From Ligustrum vulgare (lineage: Eukaryota; Streptophyta; Magnoliopsida; Lamiales; Oleaceae), in the NCBI GenBank assembly GCA_963555705.1, contig OY743168.1, forward strand, positions 100,023,925 to 100,087,924: a stretch of 64,000 bases of DNA. The letters run 5' to 3'. The position numbers and the translations under genes were made by a program. How positions within the stretch are numbered: position 1 is the first letter of the stretch; every line of letters begins with the position of its first letter. Shown here one piece after another: positions 24,701 to 36,700 of this stretch. Under the pieces are notes generated by a model, which saw only the letters and a list, made by a program, of their open reading frames with translations, did no database searches and was not told the DNA's origin.

Positions 24701-27700
24701 TTGTAGTATATGCTATGAATATTAATGATTCTAGACAAAGTAATTGATGTTTACTCCTTTAAATTAGCTACTTATCCTCTCGACTCCCTGTGAATTTGTG
24801 TACAATTGTTTATACTTGCTACAGGTTTCTTCTGAGAGTTTGATTGTTCTTAATTCTGCTGGCAAGGAGATTGAATCCCAGCTTCTTCCTTTGTCCGATG
24901 TCTCTTTGCGCATGAGAAACTATCACATCAAAGCACATTTGGGTGGATCAGCCAGTAACTTAGCTAGATATTGGCTTGCCTTTCCAGCAACTGTGCCTCC
25001 TCTTGGTTTCAGCACTTATGTTGTCTCAAGTGCCAAAAAGACAGGTATGTCGTTTTGTAGAGTAACTAAAATTATGTGGTTTATGTAGAAGTGAAGATCA
25101 GCTTTGTCTATTAAAATAATATAATTCTTTTTTCCTGGAATTTATGATCAGAATCAAGCTCAACCATCTCAACACAATTTACTCCAGAAGAAAATATCAA
25201 TAATACTTTTGAAGTTGGCCAAGGAAATTTAAAGCTAATTTACACTGTGGACGAAGGAAAGCTCACACGTTACATAAACAAAAGAAACTCGGTAAGTTAT
25301 TTTGCTGAAGCTTTGATTTAATTGAACACATCCTAAAAATTTAATCTTCCATCTTTTCCTTCTTAAAGTTCTCTTCAACCAAAATGAGGATAAAATGTGC
25401 ATATTGCTGACAATGTTTTCTCAATGAAATAAATTTGCATTTTGCTTTGACCATTTTTCTTGGTGTCTGTTCTGAGGAAAAAAATAAATTGTTTTACTTG
25501 TACAAAACTATACTAGAAAGTCAACAAGAGTGTACTGGTGAAATAAACTAGTACCATGGCTTTTTTTTTTTGGCACGTAATGCTTATGAATTTCTTTTCT
25601 GATTCAAACATGAAGGTCGCAACTTATGCTGAACAGTCATATAGTTACTACTCTGGCTATAATGGCACTGATAGAGTTTCCCAGGTATTCATGTTTCTTG
25701 AAGAAGCTGTTAATGCCTTTTATGTTCTCTTTTCTCGGTTATTTTGTAGGCCAAATTTATTCCTTCACTGATTTATATTTAGAAATTCATTTCATTATTG
25801 GTAACCAAATGAAAATTTTGTGAACATGCTGAAGGCATCTGGGGCTTATGTCTTCCGCCCGAATGGTACATTCCCTATTAAACCTGAAGGCCAGGTAAAA
25901 AAATTGCTTATTTCTTGTCATTGTACCCTTTCATCTACTCAGACTATCTGTTTCCAAGTTTCAGATTTCTTTAAATGTTTATATTAGGTTCATGAAGTGT
26001 AATGGTTATATCTCTTATTACCAGGTTCCTTTGACTGTTTTAAGAGGCCCCATATTGGATGAAGTACATCATCAGATTAATACATGGTTACATCAGGTGC
26101 TTGTTCAACGAACAATATAGTTCTGAAATTATTACTTTAAGATCCTATTTGGTAAGGATTATAATCTAGATTAAGTCAAAGTTAATAATTAATATCAACC
26201 ACATATTTTATGGGACCAACAACTTTTTAACCAAAAATTTTATAATCTTCTATCAAAATCTACTAAATATCTGATTTTAATCCCCACCAAATAAGGGCTA
26301 AATTTCATGCCACACCATTCTCCGTGTTCCTCCATTCAGCCATATTCTATCACTCTACTTTAGAGGACTTAGATATTTTTACATTTGAAGCATGTGTTCG
26401 GTAAACTACAAAAAGTGGTAACAACATAATTTTCCAAACCACTTTTTAATCACACACATTTTCTCTTTTCAATTTTCAACTGCTACTTTTTTACCTCAAT
26501 ATCATAAATAAATCAGTTTATAAACCAAACAATGTTCCAAACGGAGGCTTAGTTTATGTTGATTAGTGGATTTTCGTGTCGTAGAGTGGACATGACTCAT
26601 TGCCGAATGCCTTAAATTTCTCTGTAAATCTTATCGTTATTCTTCTTTTCGATTTTATTGTGCTCGTTTGCACAACAGTTTACTTGTTGCTGTCTAATCC
26701 TGGAAATACTTTCTTCTGCAGCCTTTATTTATGTTTAACTATGATAGCTATACCTATTCCAGCAGACTGTTCCAGTCTTGGTCTTTATTCCTCTCATTTT
26801 AGCAGCTATCACAACATATATGCAGGTAACCAGGGTGTACAAGGAAAAGGAACATGCTGAAGTTGAATTTACTGTAAGTTTTTACCTGTACTGATTACTT
26901 AGTCATGCTCGTCAGAATGATGTTTAATATTCACTGATGAAATTTGAATGTACCAATTCCATTTAGGATTACAGATTGGGCCTATACCTGTGGATGATGG
27001 ATTTGGAAAAGAAATAACGGCTCAAATTATAACACCCTTGAATACAAATAAGACTTTCTATACGGACTCAAATGGGCGTGATTTCATTGAAAGGGTATAC
27101 TTCTAATTAATGTATGTGATTCGTAGAAGTTTATACTTCTAATTAATGCGCTTAATTTCATGAAATGGGTTACTAAGCCCCTATTTGGTACAAATTACAA
27201 TCTAAATTTTAATCTAAGTCAAAATCAACAATCAATCCCAAACACATTTATTGGGACCTACAATTTTTCAACAACGCATTTCATCAACTTTTATCAAAAA
27301 TTACTAAAAATTTGATTTTAATCTCCATCAAACAGAGGCTTACTATGGTTTTGACACTCATTTTGCTGAGCATATTTGGTTTTTCTTCTGACAACGCTTA
27401 CAAGAAAGTTAAAAGCTATGATAAATTGACACGGACACGTGTGTCCGACATGATACATATCGCAATGCCAACAAGCAATTTTTCAAAAAAAGTACTGACA
27501 CGACACGTCCTTAACATGTTGATTAAATTCTTCAAAATTCTTCATTTATATAGTATAAAAATTTAGTTCGTTCTTTTTAATTTTTTTGTTGAATTTTAAA
27601 TACGAGACATATTTGTCATTTAATAAAACTTTTAGTTAAAAATATATAATATTTCTAATAAAGAAATAAACACGATCATGGTAAAAGTTTGACTTGATCT

Positions 27701-30700
27701 AGGAAATTTATCTTTATCAATTGGTTATCTGATTATTCTTTGCAGATCCGAGACCATAGATCTGACTGGGACCTGGAAATACACCAACCAGTTGCTGGCA
27801 ATTATTACCCTGTATGTCAATATACTGAAGCTTGCAAATTAATTGTGTGTGTTAGTGATTTTCTAACCGTTAAATGCTGCTGAATTATTCATATGGAAGT
27901 ATAGTAATTGTCATTTGAGAAATATTCAGGAAATGGTGTCTCTAGAAGTAGTAAATAAATAAACATTCTTCTGTCTTTCTTCTTCTTGGATAAAATATTT
28001 ATTTATTTATTTATTTTTGTTCTTGTAGATAAATCTTGGTATCTATCTGGAGGATGAAAGTATGGAAGTGTCTGTGTTGGTGGACCGTGCAGTTGGTGGG
28101 TCAAGTCTGGTTGATGGCCAAATAGAGTTGATGCTTCATAGGTTGGCTGTTATCATGTCCATGTCTGTCTTTCAGTTTTTTTGCAGTATCGGAAAATCAT
28201 GTGTGATTGTGTTGTATGCATAGGAGGCTGCTTAATGATGACGCAAGAGGTGTAGGCGAGGCACTTAATGAAGAAGTCTGTGTTCTTGACAACTGCAAGG
28301 GTCTGATGGTAATTATAATATTCAAGCAATATATACAAATGCAAAATCATAGTAATAAATACAGGGCGTGAAGCCCTTGTGTTCTTCAATGGTTTTCCTT
28401 GCATTCTCTGTTTCAATGCTTGCCTAAATTTCCTCATGTGCTTCAAATTAATCATCATTTCCTCCTCCCGGTTGTAATAGGAATTTTAATTGTTATGTTT
28501 CAAGGTTCAACTTTTAAATTTATTTTTTTGATTACTTCACTCCTGACTCAAACTTTATTTTCTTAATTTCTCATATCAGAACATGATTATACTGTTCAAT
28601 ACTTTCTTTCTCAAATAAAGTTGATCATTCACCTTATCTTAACCATGAGAAAGTTATCACCTCAGGGAATATGTGAGAAGTCTTATTTCATGTCCAGTTG
28701 AATTTAATGATATATTAGATGATCTCTCCAATGCACTGTGAACTGCTTTCTTCCTATATTTACTTATTTAGAGTTCTCCTTTCAGATTCAAGGGAAATTG
28801 TTTCTGAGAATTGATCCTCGAGGTGAAGGTGCCAAGTGGCGCCGCACATTTGGACAAGAGGTTTATTCTCCACTCCTACTTGCATTTTCTGAAGAGGTGA
28901 GATTGGGTATTATCTTATTTACATTAAATCAAGATTGTACTCCAGATGAGGGAAATTAATTTGCTTCATACAGGAGAGAAATAAATGGATGGGGTCCCAC
29001 GTAACTACTTTTTCAGCTATCGATGCATCCTATACCTTGCCTGACAACATTGCAGTGATTACTCTTCAGGTACACGTGGCTGAAATTCTGGTTCTAGACT
29101 TCTAGTGATCTTTAAACCGTTTGCCTTTTCATATTCGACTTTTTCTTGGTAAATCACAGGAACTTGAAAGTGGCAAAGTTCTTCTTCGATTGGCTCACTT
29201 ATATGAGGTCTTATCCTTTCTCTTCCTTCTCTTCTTTTTGGTGTATGGCAAATTTTTGATTATCATTTTCATTTTATTTATTTATTTATTTTTAAATAAG
29301 GGATAAAAATTTCTTTCATCCCATTCAGATTAAATGGTTAACTACTGAAATCCTGACCACAGAGGACCAACTATGCTGACCACAGAAAACCTAATTTAGA
29401 ATCTGAACCCGTGTCTTTCCTCTCTTGATACGAGTTTCTATGAAAACCTTGAAAGCATAAGTTTCCGATTACATTCTCCTAAGAATATTACTTTTGAATG
29501 CTTTCCCATAAATATAGTGATTGCTGGAAAATTTGGATTTATTAAGAGTGGAGGACATTTGAACTAAATGAAATTATCATCTCACAAAGTTGCTGTTATA
29601 CCCGTATAAGCAAAGCAATCTGGAAAAGTTGGGCGCAAGCGCAAAATGGGCTCAAAGTGCATTTAAGAAATACTTCAGTTGCAGTCTGCCACATGGCATC
29701 AGCCAAAAAGATACAAAAGTCCCCAAGGCCTCAACAAAAGTTATAAATTGTCCTGTCCAGGAGGAGTAAATGCATGCAATATTGGAATCTCCATCCAAAT
29801 AGCTATTTCTTCTCTTTCTTTTTCTCGAGCATCGGATCAGAGAATTAGTAGAGAACCTGACCTCTGGTTGGGTGAGAGGAATTTGCTGATCAATATTTCA
29901 CCGTTATGTGAAAACTAGGACACAACCACGATCTTACCATTTCGAGCTAAGAGATCACCTGAAATCGTGAGAAAATGAGTGAAACAAGGTTGGATCTTAC
30001 TAGATTAAAGGCTTTAAGATCTTACTAGGATTTTCCGATCAAAGATGCAGAGGGTAGGGGTAGCAGCAATAAAAAAGGAAGTGATGAATAATCAGTAAAG
30101 GAAAGGAAAAGTTCGAAAGAGGTGATAATCACTGCTGTTGAAGCTCAAACAAAAACAAAAATGTTAGCATCTTGAAGAAAAGAAAAATTTATCCGCAGAA
30201 ATGCTTCATTAGGGAGTCTCTGTAAACAAGGTAAGTCAAAATCTAAAGTTCTTTTAATTAAAGATAGTTGAATAAGGTAGTCAAATAATGTGTTTTGAGG
30301 ATGATGTAGCAGTCATACAAGCAAGGTTAACTAGTGAAAATTTTATCCTTGTGCTCTTGGATAACGAAAGTTTGATGAATATTCTATTGGAAAAAGCTTT
30401 CGATAGAGTGGAAACATATAATCCGTGGATGCCTGCTCATCGGAGGCAGCCAAATACCTTGCATAATGGTCAATCGGCTAGTGAAATTAGGTGAGGAGCC
30501 CAGGCATATCGAGGATATATGAACTTTTATATAGATTAAAGGTTTATGCATGAAGGAATCCTTGGGCAACCTGCCATGAGGTAAATGAATATAACAATAT
30601 TCTTTCACCATAAGCATGCTATATTTTCTACCAATAAAGGATTAGCTTCCATAAATTATAATCAAGGAGTTGTACGAGTAAATCATATTGATGCTTTGAA

Positions 30701-33700
30701 AGGAATAGCCTCATGAACTCCCAAAGAAAAGAAAATATAATAGCAGTCGTAGAGAAGAGCAATCTTGGGAAAAAATTTGAGCTCTATGATTCAATCGACC
30801 CTCACACAACTGACTGTATGTTCAATGCGAAAGCAATTGACGAACTAGAAAGTTCTCTCTCTGATCACAAAGATGTGACAAACTCTAAAAAATGGCATAT
30901 AATTGGAGGAGTATATGAAAACTCTGATAAAAAACTTTTTGAAAGCAAACCTGGATGTGTTTATTGTAGGTTTAGTCCCGAGTGTAGCATATCATTCCCT
31001 GAGAATTGACCTAAAAATAAAGTCTCGAATGCAAAAAAGGCGGCCAATAAGTGCTGAGAAATATAAAGCATTAAAAAGCAAAGTAGATAGGTTATTGGAA
31101 AATGACTTAATATGCGAAGCTCAGTATCCGGTCTTGGTATGTAAGTTGGTACTATTATCGAAGAGCAATTGAGAATGGCCAACCCGTCAAAATTTCACAT
31201 ATCTAATATTTCCTGAAGACAGCTTTTTACTCTCCAAAATTGATTAGCTAGTGGACTCAACTACAAGACATGAACTATTAAGCTTCACGGATCTATACTC
31301 AGAATAATCAGATTCCTAAGTATAGATAAGAAACATACCTCCTTTGCGACAAATCATAGATTCTATAGGGTAATGTCGTTTGGATTAAAAATGGATGGTG
31401 TCACTTATCAGAGGCCGGTAAATAAAATGTTCGCAGAATAGATAGGCAAAACAGTGGAAGGGTATATCGATGATATGCTCATTTAAATCCATTAACCTGG
31501 GAGTCGGTTAAAACATCTCATAGTAGCTTAATATATTACAGAAGTACCGAATAAAACTCAACCTGCTAGAATATACTTTTGAAGTCATGTATGGAAATTT
31601 TTTGGGATTTATGGTAAGTTAGCGAGGTAATGAGACGAACATTGATAAAATATGAGCCCTCATTGAAATGAGGTTGTCAACAAAGCCTAAGGAGGTGCAA
31701 AGTTTTACAGGAAGGGTCGCCGCATTAAGTATATTTTTTTCACGAGCTATTGATAAATGCTCTTCTTTCTTTCAAATATTAATAAAGGAAAAAGATTTTA
31801 ATGGAATTAGGAAAGGAAAAAGATTTTAATGGAATTAGGAATGCGAAAAAGCCTTCTAAAAATTGAAAGAGCATCTAGGAACGCCCCATTAATACTAGAT
31901 GGGAAGAAATTGTTCCTACACTTGGCAGTCGTCCTATTAAAGGAAGAGGGACAATAACAACTTCTAGTAGGGATTCTTTGGCACAAAAAAGCTTAGAAAC
32001 AAGGTTTTTACTTGCCAAGTTTGAGGAAAGACTCCATAAGCTTCGTCAGAAAATATGAAAGAAGTCAAAAATACGTAACAAGCTTCGTCAGAAAAATACG
32101 AAAGATGTCAAAAATTCGTATCAGTACTTCAACAGCCCATACAAGAGTCTTTTTTTTGACTTAAGTTCCAATAGAGGTAGACTTAAGTTCCACAAGAATG
32201 ATGAGTTGCAGTGAGGAACAAAATGAAGAAGCTTTGAATGCGAGTCTGGATCTCTTAGAAGAAAAGAGATGATTTTTAAATTTTTTTGGATAAGAAACTA
32301 ACTTTTTATTAGGAATATAATGTTAGGAATATAAAAGCAACAAAAGATTACAACAAAAGAGTGGACGTGTTATCCACCAAAAAGACAAAAAACCAAATAT
32401 AAAAGCCTAATTTTCGAGACAAAAATCTAGGGTACATGGGAAACAATAGTACATAAAGATAGGGATGTCAACGAGCCGAGCCGGCTCGCCAGCCGAAGAT
32501 CAAGGCCCGAGCTTGGCTCGAGCTTTTTGGGGTCGAGCTTTTTTTGGCCCGAGTCGAGCCGAGCTAAAGCTCGTCCCCAAAAATAAGGCTCGACTCGAGC
32601 TTTTTCCGAGCCGAGCCGAGCCAAGTCCCGAGCTTTTACTTTTTGTCTTATTTTTATAGCAAAAATTCATAAAATTTTTATTGAAAATGTGTATATATAG
32701 CAAGTTGAGTCGAACTCATGGTCGAAATTCATTGTTCGAGCTCCTATCGAGCTTTTTTAGCGGGCTTTTTTTGGCTCGAGCCGAGCCTAGCAAAAGCCCG
32801 TCTCTCAAAAAAAAGCTCGGCTCGAGCTTTGGCTCGAAATCTCGAGCCGAGCTTAGCCCGAGCTTTTTCCGAGCCGAGCCTGAGCGGCCTGAGCCGACGA
32901 GCCGTTTTGCCATCCCTACATAAGGATCTGTCGTGGTCTAGTCAAAATAAGTAATTCTCTAGGCCACTAAGCCTCCGTTTGGCAAAACATGTTTTTTCCT
33001 ACACAATTCCCCAAATCACTTTTTAACCACATACATTTTCTCTCTCAATTTTTCAATCACACATTTTACCTCGAAAATATATAAAAACATGTTTTTAAAC
33101 CAAAAACTTTTAACAAACAGAGGCTAAAAATCTCAGCAGCTCTAGCCCATAGGCCTGTGAAAACTATGATGTTATCCCAGATGTCCTCTACAGACCGCTC
33201 CAAATTCTTGAAAATCCTATGATTCCTCTTTGTCCAAATCACCCAAGAAGCTGCCATGACAATCAACCTCCAAAGCTCCTTATTCTGCTTCTAACTACCC
33301 CTAAATGACCATTTGATAAGGATCAAATCAACCCATCTTCTCGGTAGAGGACTCAATTCATCGAACATATACAAAATTCTGCCCCAAATCGTTCTAGCGA
33401 ATTGACAATGAATTAAAACATGATCAATATTTTCATTTTCCATTTTACACATGAAGCAAAAAGAGGGGGAGATATAAAGAAAAGGTCTTTTCAATTGCAG
33501 CAAATCACTGGTGTTAACCTTTCCTAAAGAAACCAACCAAGCAAAAAATTTAACTTTTGAGGGCACCACACCTATTCAAATGAATTTGAATTGGGGGAAA
33601 CTTTTGTTACAAGATGGTTGACAAAGGGTGTTTAAGAATGATTTACATGAGAAACAACCCGAAGAATGGCCAATCCAAATTCTTTTATTTGGCGTAAAAG

Positions 33701-36700
33701 AGTCGATATTTGTGGTTTCAAGAATGCTAGAGAGGTGAATTCATCAAGATCTCTATCGCTAAAGTTTCTAATGAATACAAGGTTCCACACTAGGTTGGAG
33801 GTATTTGAGAAAGAAACAATATCGCTTATGACCGAATATTATTGTTGGACCAACGAAATAGACGGGGAAGCATCCCTTGAAGAGTTTGCTCACCCACCCA
33901 CTTGTCAAGCCAAAAGCGGATTTTATCACCCTTACCAACAACAAATTTGGTGTTTTTCATGAACTTTTCCCGAACTTTTGCAATGGATTTCCATGGTGCC
34001 CGAAGAGTTGAGTTGAGTTAAATGTTTGGATCCCATCCGTTTGAGTGAAGGCCATATCTACTGCGAATAATGGAGTGCCAAAGTGAATTCGATTCAATGG
34101 GGAACCGCCATAGCCATTTTCCCAAGAGCACCAAATTCTTCAAATGAAGATTCCCTATCCCCAACCTACCATATTGTTTCAGTTTCGTGACAATATCCCA
34201 TTTAACCAAATGATCACCATGACCCACCTTTTCCTTCCCAAAAAAAGTCTCTCATCATCTTCTCAATCAACTTGGCCAATTTCATAGGCATTTTAAAAAT
34301 TGACATGAAGTATGTTGGAATACTCCCCAAGATTGCTTGCAAAAGCACAAGCCTCCCTCCTCTTGATAAACAACCTTTATGCCAACCTTCTAATCTTCTA
34401 GCTATTCTTTCAACAACTGGCTTCCAAAAAGAAAGCGTGCTTGGATTCCCCCCCAAAAGGTAGTCCAAGATGGCTTAATTGCCAAGCACCCTTAACACAG
34501 CCCAATCTATTAGCAATGCTATCAATCCTTTCCTCCTCTAGGTTAAGGCCCACCACAATGCTCTTTGCCATGTTAAGTTTTAATCCTGCTGTTTTTGAGA
34601 AGATGTCTAAAATTTTCATGATCTCTATTTTCTAAGAAAAAATTACTATCATCTGCAAATTGAAGATGTGAAACTCTCTCTTTATTACCACCTACCTTGA
34701 AACCTTCAATTAACTCAAAATTTGTCTTCCCTTTACGAAGGCGGATTGAGCTCTATCAATTGTATCATTCAATACTTCTCTTAGTCTCAGGGAAAGGACT
34801 TATTCGCGAACTAATCTAGCAATTATAGATTTGGGATATCGCTTAACTACACATTTGTAAGATCACCCGACTACACATTTGAGGTCGACTAAAACCATGA
34901 AGTAAAAGGAAGCAACCGAAAGTGTTTTGAATTGTCCTCTGTTAGTTTCTATAACATTTTCGTCATCCATTTAAATAGTTATTTTACCATAACATTGCAA
35001 AGTCTCGTTCAATCGCATAAACTTAGAAGAGTCGAGAAAGACATTAGAAAAATATAGGGAAATCAACTGGAGAAGTGAAATATCATCAAAAAAATTTAGA
35101 GTATCCTTTTGAAAAAATGGGACAAGATGATCTCTTCAGAAAATCGAAAAACATAAGAAGGAAACATTTTTGTACTATAAAAAAGGCAATGAATGCGTGA
35201 TATATATAGGTATAGGATATGCATCCTAACCACATAATCCTAACGGACTCCATCTCAGCCGTTGAAGAAAAAAACAATCCTTACCTTTGAAACGTAATAG
35301 GACACGTACAAAAGAAAGGTCTAAAATCAAACATGCATATCACGCACCATAAAATACACGCGTGTTAGAAAATACATTCAAAGGGGGTAATTAATAATAG
35401 TCATTTTATTTAAGTCACACATTACTTGTCATTAGCCTTTGTTTGGTAACTTGCTTATAAACAAGGTCATAAACAACACGTTTTCATATACCAATTTTTA
35501 AAAACATGGTTTTCAAAACATTTTTTACCTTGAAAAAAGTAAATTCTTTGTTATAAACAAATAATTTTACCAAACATATCATAATAAATAAATAGACTTG
35601 GACATCGGTGACTATTTGTTATACTCGTATAAGCTGTTGAAAATATCGTTGGGTCTTCGATACACCTTCGGGCTTAGTAAGCCCTCCAAGATCGACACCT
35701 CAACTGAACAACACAACCTTGGTTGCACCAATGTGAGAAGAAGAAAATTAACAGCAATGGAGACTACGAAGCAAGAATCCAATAACCAGGCTGCTCACGT
35801 TTTCTCCCTCTCTGAATTCAAATTCTCAGATGCCAGCAAAGGAGCAAATGGGGGTTATATTAGGTTTGGGCTAGGGCACCACAAAGAATGGGCCAATAAT
35901 CCAAGACCCAAGTCCAATACATATAACCACAAAATGGCCCAACAGCTAACCAGTTCAAATGCTATGCTCATAACCACCACAATTGGGCCGTCCAAGTGGG
36001 CAACGAGTAACTATGAATTAAGTCACTTCGAGTGGCCCCAAGTTGTTATCGAGCCAAACTATTCATCAAGGTGTCGATATTATTCCCATATCTATTTTAC
36101 ATCATCGCCCGGATTTATTGGGTATCAAAAACTCAACCAATCTCCACCTTGATACCCAATCAGCCTGCAAGAAAAACAACACAATGTTTATACTTGCCCA
36201 ATCAATGTAATCTAAACAAAATTGGAATCAGAGACCTTACCTCGTGTCTTGCACTCGAAACACACCATACTTGCTCTATTTACTCGCTAGGACTAATGTC
36301 AATAATATCCAAGCAGAAGACAGATAATCACAGTGAACAATCAAAAGCACACAACACGTGATGACAGACATATTACAAATATCTTTTCAAACATGCTTAC
36401 AAAGAACATAAGACTAACACAAAGTTAATCAAATACAACGGTCAACACATACACCATAATGCATAAATGACCTCATGAAAAGACCTTATACAATTATCCT
36501 ATCCCATTCCGTGCATCTCCCTCCTCAAGAACACATCACACACACCATCACCTATGCTCACTAGATTGATCGCCACTCATGCCTAACTGGTAAACAAGAA
36601 TATATCCTAAATTTATGGGATGCTCTTCTATTAATACATCACTTCTCTCAACCTAAGGGGATAATGATTCACCTAATAGAAGTGCTCAAAGTCTCTTACG

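Larger units (their letters stand above)
14496..24824 (+). other. Mannosidase intron 14 (10.3 kb), filled with transposons
   Basis: Donor CCT/GTGAGT, acceptor ACAG/GTTTCT. It contains a DUF659-type hAT remnant, a nearly complete Copia element and a decayed TTF-type hAT with its own insertion. The stretches 14496-14860, 15513-15845 and 24525-24824 are AT-rich with nothing recognised. Confidence 0.85.
24825..29207 (+). other. Mannosidase exons 15-27: C-terminal beta-domain
   Basis: These exons encode residues 511-926. Exon 15 resumes the frame with [15 protein letters not shown]. Exons 17-24 include [35 protein letters not shown] and [11 protein letters not shown]. Exon 25 carries the conserved WRRTFGQE. 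Exon 27 ends HLYE. All donors in this block are GT. Introns 19 and 21 contain small MITEs (26141-26298, 26390-26548, 27177-27339). A (TTTA)n tract near 27995-28017 lies in intron 22. Confidence 0.93.

Noticed and set aside
32465..32923. Several overlapping frames on both strands
   Set aside because: Produced by the repetitive GAGCC composition of a non-autonomous element.
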